Part shown: positions 48,091-55,991 of the stretch, in pieces
Numbering within the stretch: position 1 is the first letter of the stretch
How the letters are laid out: the number at the start of each line of letters is the position of its first letter
Origin: Tritrichomonas musculus
Lineage: Eukaryota; Parabasalia; Tritrichomonadida; Tritrichomonadidae
Assembly: GCA_039105265.1 (NCBI GenBank)
Contig: JAPFFF010000056.1
Span: 310,001 to 374,000, forward strand
Reading direction: 5' to 3'
Length of the DNA stretch: 64,000 nucleotides
Notes under the pieces: generated by a model
Told to the model about the DNA's origin: nothing
Seen by the model: the letters and a program-made list of their open reading frames with translations, nothing else
Databases searched by the model: none
Translations under genes and position numbers: made by a program

Positions 48091-48666
48091 TTATTCTAGA
48101 TCATACATTTTCTTAAATGTTGCAAGATATATTTTAACTTTCTTGTTTTCTATGTTGTTCATATGTACATGCAATTTTCCATATTTAGTTTCGTTGACAT
48201 GAAGTTTACGATAATTAATACCGTTGTAGTAATAAAAGTTGTTGTCATAGTAGAAATAATCTTCAAAAGTATGACTATTATATCCTACTACCTTTATTGA
48301 ATCTTCTGGAATATCATTTACATATTCATAGTGTACACCTTTATTTGATGTTGTATTTTTCATGTTTTCGCTTTTTGTGCACCACCTAAGATTCTCAAGA
48401 TGATTATCAGCACGATCATGATTAATATGATCAATATCGGTTTTATGCTCAGGATCATTATTTAGTATAAACTGTATAGCTACAAGTCTATGCTTATAAT
48501 AAAGTTTCTTATGTAAATAAAGTTGTATATATCCTGCGTTATTGGTATGCTCTGCAACTTCACGATGATTATCTTTGCGTCTTATCGTGAAAGGAAAAGT
48601 TGACAGAATCTCGTAATCATCATGGTCGACAAGAGGAACAAATTCTGCAATATTTTCAGTTTCCAT
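48091..48666 (-). CDS. HNH homing-endonuclease-like protein of element C
   Basis: 191 residues. NUMOD4-like start (DYEILSTFPFTIRRKDNHREV), then HNH core DIDHINHDRADNHLENLRWCTKSENMKN, then a C-terminal block shared with the HNH protein at 21846 (HTFEDYFYYDNNFYYYNGINYRKL). Closest in its first half to the HNH protein at 19327 of B. It lies between capsid and integrase. Likely a mobile nuclease; the flanking GAATTC palindromes may mark its insertion. Confidence 0.85.
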   Translation of the reverse strand: METENIAEFVPLVDHDDYEILSTFPFTIRRKDNHREVAEHTNNAGYIQLYLHKKLYYKHRLVAIQFILNNDPEHKTDIDHINHDRADNHLENLRWCTKSENMKNTTSNKGVHYEYVNDIPEDSIKVVGYNSHTFEDYFYYDNNFYYYNGINYRKLHVNETKYGKLHVHMNNIENKKVKIYLATFKKMYDLE

Positions 48667-48726
48667 AATTTGTGTAAATCAAAAATAAAAATAAATATGA
48701 TTTTAGAAAATTATTATTTTTCGTTG

Positions 48727-48740
48727 CTCGGAATTCCGAG
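48727..48740. repeat. GAATTC-centred palindrome before the HNH gene
   Basis: CTCGGAATTCCGAG, perfect 14-bp palindrome, about 60 bp upstream of the HNH start and just past the capsid coding end. Confidence 0.7.
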
Positions 48741-48752
48741 GGACAATTTTAC

Positions 48753-50695
48753 TCACTGAACTTGACTTCCTTCTGGACTTTGATCATCGATGTAGACAAG
48801 TCCATCTAGATTCATAAGGAAATAGGAATCCCGGGTTACCAAAGATTAACGGGGGGCGGATGAACAATATTGCCAGAAGGTTCAATAACATTGTAATAAG
48901 TATCATTCATTCCTGAAAAAATTGGCTGTCCTTGTATTTGAATCTGTACGTTACCTAAACCTGAATCTACACCATCGAAACAATAGCCAGCACTACTTCT
49001 TTCAGCTTGAATGTTGAAAACAAAACTACTAGCATCACTGAGAGTATTTTTATAACGAGTACCATCAGCAGAGTTCTTTGGCATAGTCATACTATCTTCA
49101 AATTCTTTTGTACACTGTAGTGTAATAGCGTCTAAGTCTCCTGCTGTAAGTTGATTTTCAAAGAACCTTGCACCTATAGTAGAAACATTTTCATCAGGAA
49201 AATTCTTACCACCAATATTCAAATAGCAATTTGAATAAACAGGATTTTCAAAAACTGTAAGATCATTATGATGTTTAGGAAACATGATAGAAAGTGTAGT
49301 AACATTTATAAGAGGAATATTGAGAGTAGACTTAATTCCATTTGCTACTGGCGCTATTGGAAAAGAATGATAATCTACTTTCTGCGATGGAATTATGATT
49401 CCCTTTGACAGTATTTCTTCTATACCGTGCCTAGTAGACTCACATACGCCAAATCCCTGCATGTTAGACTTACATAAGGTAATTGTCATTCTGTTTACAG
49501 TGAGGGTAGCAGACTGTGATATATAATGTGAACTTAATAATTTATTAGCTTCAGTTTTAGATACAAAATTAATAGAAACGTTACCAGCTGGGTGTTTCGA
49601 TGAAGGTATACTACCATGCTGTTTAATATAATGAGCTTTACATATTTCTTTATTATCTTCTGTCTTAGTTATTCCTAACTCTGTAAATTCTTCATCAGTA
49701 TAGCTGAATAAAAATGTGAAAGTTTCAAGAAGATCATCTACCGGAATATTTGTTGAAGCTGGCGTGTATTTGTCTCTTAATTCATATTTTAATTGATATT
49801 TGGTTTTTTCAGGTTCAGGTTCAGGATCAGGTTTCAGGCCAGGACCTGGAATCACAGCTTCATTTCCAATTTGTGTAAATTGATGTTTGAGATGACCATG
49901 AACCGTAATTTGTTTAAGTTTATCAAGTTCCTCGGTACTTACACTTTCATTATCTTCAAGAAAAGCTTTTGTTTCGGCAACAGTGTAAGGATCTATAGCA
50001 GCCCAAACCAAACCTGCAGGAGTAACTTGGAATCTTATGGAAAGATCTCCTATGATACCATTTGGAAATAAATCAAAAGCCTGAAGTGCAAGAAGATCAT
50101 CAAAAGGAACATTAAGATCGAAATCAACAGAAGTTTTACCATTTTCTTTGAAATTGTTGAGATTGACATATGTTCCTGCTACTGTTTGTGAGTATGAAGC
50201 TACATTTTCCCATAGGCTGTGAACAAATCTTCTTCGCTTCTTTTCTGTTTCTGGCTTAACTGCAGAATAGAGAAAACCTTCTCGCACACACTCATTTTGC
50301 TGATATCCGACATTGACATTATTATGTAAAATTTCAAGTCTATCAAAAATCTGATTTGAAGATTTGAGTCCTACAAATAATTTATAAAAGTTGTTTGGAT
50401 CATCTATCTGCTGGAGTTTGCTGAGATCAGTATTGAGCTGCAAATCAAGTTTGACATGAAAAGTTAAAAAACCTTTGTCAACATCACTTATAAAATGATC
50501 TGGGTGAGTAAGAGAAATTTGAGAATATTGTCCTTGGTGAAAGGGTGCAGGTTGATCGTGACAGTCAACAGTCCTAAAGGAAAAAGATCTAGTACCATCA
50601 TTTTTATTAATCATAGATCTCATTTGTTCAAAAGTCTGAAGTACGTTTCCAGCTTCTATTTTATAATTGTGAGCTCGCTCGTTTCTGTATAACAT
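48753..50695 (-). CDS. MCP: Major capsid protein (double jelly-roll type) of element C
   Basis: Roughly 640 residues of coding sequence starting MLYRNERAHNYKIEAGN at 50695. N-terminal jelly-roll region to about 250, a Pro/Glu linker near 290-300 (GPGLKPDPEPEPEK), then the conserved part TLTVNRMTITLCKSNMQGF, SIMFPKHHNDLTVFENP and LNIGGKNFPDEN, nearly the same as A. It is divergent from the small gene at 50740 (44 bp between starts). The reading frame may carry minor damage near its end. Confidence 0.8.
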
Positions 50696-50739
50696 TTGAT
50701 AGCGAACAAAACTAGATATTTACTGAAAAAGAAATCAAA

Positions 50740-50994
50740 ATGGCAGCTGGGATTTGGAAGAAACTTAAAAATGCTGTGAAGAATGTTGGAGGAAAAATAA
50801 AAGATCTAGCAACAAAGGCTATTAAATCTATACCTAAAGTCATAGACACAGGAAAGAAGATTTTTGATAAAGTTAAGCCCGCTTTAGAGTTCATACCTGG
50901 AGTAAATGGAATTGTAGATACTATTGACAAAGGTCTGAATTATGCTGACAAATTTGGAAAGATTGGAAAGTCTATCATAGATGAAGTTAAATAA
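50740..50994 (+). CDS. Small amphipathic-helix protein of element C
   Basis: 84 residues: repeated Lys-rich amphipathic helices (IWKKLKNAVKNVGGKIKDLATKAIKSIPK) and a Gly/Pro turn (FIPGVNGIVDTI). The composition recalls membrane-lytic or core proteins such as adenovirus pVI and the basic genes at 15633 and 16165 of B, where a comparable GGE.../GNG helix region occurs. That parallel is by composition and position near the capsid gene only. Confidence 0.6.
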   Translation: MAAGIWKKLKNAVKNVGGKIKDLATKAIKSIPKVIDTGKKIFDKVKPALEFIPGVNGIVDTIDKGLNYADKFGKIGKSIIDEVK

Positions 50995-51034
50995 AAATAG
51001 ATGTATATGTGTATATATTTTTGTGAGAAAACAA

Positions 51035-51433
51035 ATGTCGGTACAAATATTAAACGAAATTCGTGATGATGTAAAATTATTTCACTCTCTAGAAGAATTT
51101 GATTTGTATTATCAGAAGAATAAAGAAAAATTGGAAGGAAAGACAACTTGTATTTTGAATAAACTTTTCAAGATCGAGTTGCCTGATGGAAGTGTATATA
51201 GAATCACGAAGAAAAATTGTGGTTCAGGAAAAGGAAAGACTCTCACAGGAGAAATTTGTTTGAAGAAAATTCAACAGAAAGAAGATGAACAGCAGCAACT
51301 ATGGGAAATTGCAATTGAGTCTGTAAAAGCTGATATTGCAAACATGAAAACAAAGATAGAGGAAATCAAAAATACTGTAAATTCTGTTGTGAAAGTTGTG
51401 AATGATATTCTGCAACAAGAACAAAAATACTAG
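51035..51433 (+). CDS. Small protein with C-terminal coiled coil (element C)
   Basis: 132 residues from ATG 51035 (AGAAAACAA leader; the longer frame upstream overlaps the previous gene). N-terminal domain NEIRDDVKLFHSLEEFDLYYQ, a Lys/Gly loop (KKNCGSGKGKTL) and a heptad-rich C-terminus (IESVKADIANMKTKIEEIKNTVNSVVKVVND). No match in A or B seen. Probably a virion or assembly protein. Confidence 0.55.
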   Translation: MSVQILNEIRDDVKLFHSLEEFDLYYQKNKEKLEGKTTCILNKLFKIELPDGSVYRITKKNCGSGKGKTLTGEICLKKIQQKEDEQQQLWEIAIESVKADIANMKTKIEEIKNTVNSVVKVVNDILQQEQKY

Positions 51434-51442
51434 ATTTTGAGT

Positions 51443-51682
51443 TTAGAAATTATTTTTAGTTACCACGCTGTGGTTTAGAGAGAGCATATGAAAGTTTAAA
51501 GGTTGTGCTGTTTTTGGTGGAAGTTCATGATTTATACTACCTTTTTCTTCAAACTTCTTTACTGTTGGTGCGGAATTCTTTCTTGTTCTTTCTTTTTGTT
51601 GTTTTAGTCTCTGTCTGTCAAAATAATTTTGATGTTTGCTATCGTGCAATGTTCTTCGTCTCTCAAAACAATTTTCACTCAT
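51443..51682 (-). CDS. Small basic protein of element C
   Basis: 79 residues, rich in Arg/Lys/Asn (SENCFERRRTLHDSKHQNYFDRQRLKQQKERTRKN). It fills the gap between two plus-strand genes and is head to head with 51698, 15 bp between start codons. No family recognised; could bind nucleic acid. Confidence 0.45.
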   Translation of the reverse strand: MSENCFERRRTLHDSKHQNYFDRQRLKQQKERTRKNSAPTVKKFEEKGSINHELPPKTAQPLNFHMLSLNHSVVTKNNF

Positions 51683-51697
51683 TTATTTGTATTGAAA
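51683..51697. promoter_or_regulatory. 15-bp divergent start region
   Basis: Only 15 bp separate ATGs on opposite strands (51682 minus, 51698 plus). On the plus strand CACTCATTTATTTGTATTGAAA contains an initiator-like TCATTTA that lies inside the first codons of the minus gene. Confidence 0.45.
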
Positions 51698-51928
51698 ATG
51701 GCAGATCTAAATGAGTACAAGCGTGAAATTCCTACTCTGAAACAAATAAAGCGAAATTTGAAAGAAAGAGTATATGACACAAAACAGCATCTAAACAATA
51801 TCAAGACAGGTATGCTTGGTAGTAACGGTCTTGCAATAAGAGAAAGTTTGATAGAAGATATAAATTCTCTCAAGGAAAAGGTAGCAAAGCTGGAAGCAGA
51901 ACTTAGAGACTTAACAAAAGGTGAGTAA
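51698..51928 (+). CDS. Small coiled-coil protein of element C
   Basis: 76 residues (MADLNEYKREIPTLKQIKRNLKERVYD...): almost all helical, with a C-terminal heptad region INSLKEKVAKLEAELRDL. It lies just before the RARILSSEN gene, in the run leading to the ATPase. In A the interrupted short frame at the B insertion site holds the same position; a relation is possible but not shown. Confidence 0.5.
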   Translation: MADLNEYKREIPTLKQIKRNLKERVYDTKQHLNNIKTGMLGSNGLAIRESLIEDINSLKEKVAKLEAELRDLTKGE

Positions 51929-51950
51929 AAATTGTTTTAACAAGAGTGAA

Positions 51951-52490
51951 ATGACTTTGCATAGGGCACGAATATTAAGTTCTGAAAACGATAGCAGCTG
52001 CAAACAAGAGCAAAATACAAATGTGAATATAAAAATTAAACCTCCATCATATCCTAATGTTCCTCCACCACAAAATTATCCTCAAGTAAGAAACATAAAT
52101 TTTACTCAAACTGGGGAGAATGTTCAATCTCCATCACAACCTCAAACAAATCTTCTTACAAACGAACTTGAGAATTTGGAAATGAAAAATAAATTTCTAG
52201 AAACACTGTTGAACATCTATGAACTTAATCCTCTTAGAATTAACAACTATCTTGTCTGTCATAGCAATTCTCTTATGGAACTTATAAAAATCTTAACAAG
52301 AGCTGACAAAGTTGAGCTTGTTATAGATGAAGAAGAAGGGTGTACAGGATGCTTATCTAACACAAAGTATATGAACATCCAGAGAATTCTTGTTACAAAA
52401 GATGATAAAACTCTGGATTTAAAAATATGTTTTAATGAAATTTATAGTCAACTTGTACGATATGGTATTTCTACTAAAATGTGTATCTAA
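51951..52490 (+). CDS. Conserved Cys-motif protein, C member of the RARILSSEN family
   Basis: About 179 residues from ATG 51951 (an in-frame ATG at 51921 overlaps the previous gene). MTLHRARILSSENDSSCKQEQ, Pro-rich middle (YPNVPPPQNYPQ), then FLETLLNIYELNP, LVCHSNSLMELIKILTRADKVEL, EEGCTGCLS and STKMCI. Strong match to 38437-39012 of A and weaker to 20910-21437 of B. The GC.GC pair may bind metal. Confidence 0.7.
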   Translation: MTLHRARILSSENDSSCKQEQNTNVNIKIKPPSYPNVPPPQNYPQVRNINFTQTGENVQSPSQPQTNLLTNELENLEMKNKFLETLLNIYELNPLRINNYLVCHSNSLMELIKILTRADKVELVIDEEEGCTGCLSNTKYMNIQRILVTKDDKTLDLKICFNEIYSQLVRYGISTKMCI

Positions 52491-52550
52491 AAGCTGCATT
52501 TAGCTCGGATTTTATCCTCGCATTTTATATTTATATTTTTGTTGTCCAAA

Positions 52551-52670
52551 ATGATATCAGAATTGTTGTTGTTTGTTGTTGTTGTGGAGCTCGGTATAAT
52601 AATTTATGGTCTAACCGAAGACAAAACTCCAGAACTTACAGAAGAGATGAGAGCAAAACTGTACTCATAA
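52551..52670 (+). CDS. Tiny conserved membrane protein (39 residues), element C
   Basis: MISELLLFVVVVELGIIIYG forms a single membrane helix, followed by the charged tail PELTEEMRAKLYS, nearly the same as in A (39023-39154). It sits 60 bp after the RARILSSEN gene and 31 bp before the ATPase, as in A. Confidence 0.7.
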   Translation: MISELLLFVVVVELGIIIYGLTEDKTPELTEEMRAKLYS

Positions 52671-52701
52671 CCTTTATCATAATCTAAATGATAAAAAAAG
52701 G

Positions 52702-53583
52702 ATGATTCCCACGAGATTCAATTATAAAGAAATATACTTTTCTGACTCTGATGAAGATAAGATTGATATAGATGATGAAAATGAAACTGAAACTGAATTT
52801 GATATCGATGCTGAAATGACAAGAGCATATAGGAAAAATGAAGGTAAAATTCTTGCAGAGAGTATTAGGCCAATAGCAGAAGGAATTTTTGCATACTACA
52901 ATTCTCTAAATATTCTGGTAGGAAACCAGGGTCGCGGAAAGACTCATATAATGCTGAGAGACATAATTCAGATTTCGAGACTGCCAAACTCCAATTTTCA
53001 TCTTATAGTTTATATCAGCAAGAATGGTAGTATCAATGATAGTACTTTTGAAGCACAACAAGATTTAATAAAATTACCTGTGCATGTTGTTTCAGATGCA
53101 AATGCTGAAAAATATCTAAAGGAACTTGATCTTTGGAAAGAACTATATGACAAATATAGTTCAACTCCAAAAATAACAATTGACAATAATAAACTTCAGC
53201 AGATGTTTGAATTCTTGCATATCAAAAAACTCGGTAAACCAAATTCTCCTTTAAATACTATTATCTTGTGTGAAGATTTTGTGAAAAGTAAACTTATAAA
53301 ATCATCTTACTTTACAAACTACATTACACAACTTCGTCATAAACATTCTCTAGTTTACATAAATGTACAATTTTTCAAATCAATACCCACAGATTTCAAG
53401 ACAAATTGTACAACATTCTTTATCTTCTCAGGATTCTCAAGACAAAAAATAAACTATGTTTATCAACAAGTATCATTACCAATAGAGTTTAAAGATTTGT
53501 GGTTTCGGTACAAAATGATGAAGAACCATGATTTTGTTTTGGTAAATGTCCGTGAAAATGATATCAGATTTATTACAGTATAA
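52702..53583 (+). CDS. ATP: Genome-packaging ATPase (A32/FtsK-HerA type) of element C
   Basis: 293 residues. Walker A GNQGRGKT at 74-81, Walker B IILCED, then QLRHKHSLVYINVQFF and FSGFSRQK. An acidic N-terminus (SDSDEDKIDIDDENETETE) precedes the domain. About 60% identical to A but without the short insert found there near residue 173. The end overlaps the minus-strand 150-residue gene by 11 bp. Confidence 0.88.
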   Translation: MIPTRFNYKEIYFSDSDEDKIDIDDENETETEFDIDAEMTRAYRKNEGKILAESIRPIAEGIFAYYNSLNILVGNQGRGKTHIMLRDIIQISRLPNSNFHLIVYISKNGSINDSTFEAQQDLIKLPVHVVSDANAEKYLKELDLWKELYDKYSSTPKITIDNNKLQQMFEFLHIKKLGKPNSPLNTIILCEDFVKSKLIKSSYFTNYITQLRHKHSLVYINVQFFKSIPTDFKTNCTTFFIFSGFSRQKINYVYQQVSLPIEFKDLWFRYKMMKNHDFVLVNVRENDIRFITV

Positions 53584-54022
53584 GTTCCTGGTGGTGACCT
53601 ACAAATATTTCAGGTTCAACTAAGTTATATTTTTGTCTAAGTTCTTTGATTTTGGATTTCGTAAACATACTTGTTCTCTCTAAACTATAATGATAAAAGT
53701 CATTTCCTTTGTATTCTTGTGGTTCTGTATTACCATTTATGAAAAATTCTTGTGCTTTCATTGTTAGTCTCCTTCGCAAATTTGTTGTTATTGTTATGTT
53801 TTCTAATCCCAGTTCTGTGATCTTATCAGGATAGAACTTCAGAGTTTCATTATTTGTGTTCTTCAGACTTATGTATAAAACTTTTGCACGAAAATTATTC
53901 ATGTTCATCATCAAGGGAAACTTTTCACAGAGTATAGAGAAATCACAATTACGAAACTTTTCTGGCTCTGGTAACATAGAAATAAGGTTGTTTACATACT
54001 CATATACTTTTGGTGCTCGCAT
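53573..54022 (-). CDS. Conserved ~150-residue Polinton protein, C member
   Basis: 149 residues from the ATG at 54022 (leader ATTTCACAAAAC; a longer frame to 54109 is unlikely). VYEYVNNLISMLPEP, CDFSILCEKFP, VLYISLK, RRRL, EFFINGN, FYHYSL, PEIFVGHHQELIL match the A and B members. Tail to tail with the ATPase. Function unknown. Confidence 0.7.
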   Translation of the reverse strand: MRAPKVYEYVNNLISMLPEPEKFRNCDFSILCEKFPLMMNMNNFRAKVLYISLKNTNNETLKFYPDKITELGLENITITTNLRRRLTMKAQEFFINGNTEPQEYKGNDFYHYSLERTSMFTKSKIKELRQKYNLVEPEIFVGHHQELIL

Positions 54023-54495
54023 GTTTTGTGAAATGGAAATAAAAAATGAAAAATAAAAAAGAAATATAAATTTGTGATTCTCGTTTGTGATGAGAGATGG
54101 TGATATCATTTGTGAATATTATTTTTTGCAAAAATCGTTCTAGGGTTTTCATGTTTGTGCACCTATCTTAGGAAGGTCAGTTTTTCGTGTTTCATCATGT
54201 AAAATTTAAAATGTGAAATTGTAGATTGCCTATTGCGAGTGTTGTAATCTTCTATGTAAGGTAGATAGCCCAAAATTCAGAAATTTGTATTTGTAGATGT
54301 GGTAGGGTTTTGGGGGAGTTTGCTGGGGATTTCAGAAAGTTATCTAAATTATGTATGTTCGGTAATGGAAACGACGTCAAAAACTATAATGAGTATCACA
54401 TTTGATTTTTTCATACCTGAGCTAGGTGCGCGGTAAGGTAGGGTGGTGTAAAATGTTCCAGTAGTTAATAGGGATGCACGTCGCACACATCATTA
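54023..54495. other. Gene-free junction between elements C and D
   Basis: About 470 bp with no open frame of note. It contains AGTAGTTAATAGGG at about 54463, weakly like the end of B, and ATTACTACT near 54484. I could not assign a terminal repeat to either element. The G/T-rich part 54300-54340 is otherwise featureless. Confidence 0.4.
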
Positions 54496-54914
54496 CTACT
54501 CACGGTAATTACCGTTAATAAGAATATCAAATAATTCCCCTCGATATTTACTAACATCAATACTTTGTTTGTTTTCGAAAATGTACAGGTCGCTCATACG
54601 TTTTTGTGATGCTTCAAATGTTTTACCAGCACGTTTACCAGTTGGGACAGACTTCATATATTCATTTAAGAATTCGGCAGCATTTACTTCAGGTCCTTTT
54701 GTTGCTTCAATATTTGAGTTCAATAGTTCTGAAAAGTTGTTGTGGTCATCTTCAGCTTCAATTGGTTTGTTTCTTCTAAGATATTCTTTGGTTGGTGTGC
54801 TAAAAACACGCTTCGACATTGTTTTATAGTCGGATAAAGATTCACTATCATCTTCTAGATTTACGTCAATTGCATGATAATTGTCTTTAACAACTTTGCT
54901 TTGCAAATGTTCGG

Positions 54915-54941
54915 CTTTCTTTGAAAGACTCGCCTGTGGCG
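54915..54941. repeat. Paired hairpin micro-element in the D large gene
   Basis: CTTTC-ttt-GAAAG (54915-54927) and CGCC-tgt-GGCG (54931-54941); encodes SAPQASLSKKAE on the minus strand. Confidence 0.65.
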
Positions 54942-55637
54942 CAGATTCACTTTGCTCTTCTATATCACTATTCATATTAAAAAATATTTCTCTATCTCCA
55001 TTTTCATTAAGGTACTTTATTAATTGTTTGAGTTGCTTTTTGTTTTTAGGTTCAGTTGTTTCTTCAAATATGTTTGTTTCTCTTATTGCATCATGTAATT
55101 GTAATGCGATATTCCTAACTCTAACATCGGAGTCATCTTTAGGATTTATAGACCTATTATAGTAACCATAAAGGTTTTTAGCAGTAAACTCTTCATTTAA
55201 TAAGCCAAACCTTTCTAGTTGGTTAGCATCAATTGTAGAAGATTTATTGTAAGCATCTAATAATTGCTGACCTTCTTGATTAGATTCAGCTAACTTTCTC
55301 ATTGTTTCAATATTGGTTTGTCTTCTTTGTTTCTCAAATTGCATTAGGTTATTTATGTCATCTGGTATCTTATTGTTTTTATGTGAATCTATGTTTTCAG
55401 TCAATGATACAACAAGTAATTGAATCTGTGTAGTATCTTTTTTATTAAATAACGGATACCTTTTTGAGTCATCAGCAATACAATAAAATAAGTGTAAAGC
55501 ATTAATATGATTACTATCAAGTGTAAATAAATTACTAAGTGATTCAATGTCTTTATTAATTCTGTTTCTAAAATAATGGCCTTCCAAGTCAGGTTCTTCC
55601 TCCTCTTCAATTTGTGGAATGGCAACAGGTTTTTCTT

Positions 55638-55671
55638 CCTCCGCTTGTCGGAGGCTGCGAGTGCCCGCAGC
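55638..55671. repeat. Paired hairpin micro-element in the D large gene
   Basis: CCTCCG-cttgt-CGGAGG (55638-55654) and GCTGCG-agtgcc-CGCAGC (55654-55671). On the minus strand it encodes KAAGTRSLRQAEE; the same DNA and frame (EAASTRCL...RQAED) occur in the B gene at 17349-17409. Confidence 0.8.
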
Positions 55672-55977
55672 TTTATCTTTTAGTAAGCCAGATATATCAA
55701 TAAAGTAATTCGCTTTTGAATCAAGTATTTTAGCTAATTCATTTTTTTGTCTTTTACTTCCTTTAGGCTTTGCGTTATATTTATCAAGCATATCTTTTAG
55801 CTTTTCTTTCACGTCTTTGATATAGTTACGAGGATTCTTAAGATACTCAATAATATTGTGTATTATTGTTTTTATTTGCTCTGATTTACTATTTTGGAAC
55901 ATGAATATGAGCATATCTTGATAATCTTTCTTTTTCACCTCATTCATTATTAATTGTTCATCCACATCTGACGTCAT

Positions 55978-55991
55978 TTATTATGTTCAAA
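55978..55991. promoter_or_regulatory. 14-bp divergent start region
   Basis: Between the start of the large gene (55977, minus) and ATG 55992 of the fibre gene; contains TTATTATGTTCAAA. The same gene pair is divergent by 22 bp in A. Confidence 0.45.

Larger units (their letters stand above)
41061..54110. mobile_element. Element C: older Polinton/Maverick-type element, broken
   Basis: Gene order from left: piece of the large conserved gene, structural gene, small jelly-roll-like gene, integrase, HNH, capsid, a run of small genes, RARILSSEN gene, tiny membrane gene, ATPase, 150-residue gene. Its left edge coincides with the right end of A and falls inside a gene, so A appears to have inserted into C. 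The MULE sits in its integrase gene. Besides these two insertions it has perhaps one or two smaller breaks. No polymerase or fibre gene lies in the visible part. No inverted repeat was identified; the right limit is uncertain. Older than A. Confidence 0.7.
54496..55977 (-). pseudogene. Large conserved Polinton protein, element D copy (partial)
   Basis: About 493 codons: acidic N-terminal region, helical middle, and a last conserved block KYRGELFDILINGNYR matching YYRDKFIDMIINGNFR of the A protein (3609-5903). Divergent from the fibre gene, as in A. Two hairpin micro-elements are in frame within it (54915-54941, 55638-55671). Confidence 0.6.

Noticed and set aside
54463-54492. AGTAGTTAATAGGG...ATTACTACT as terminal repeats
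   Set aside because: The match to B ends is short, no partner copy or target duplication was found, and no gene is enclosed.
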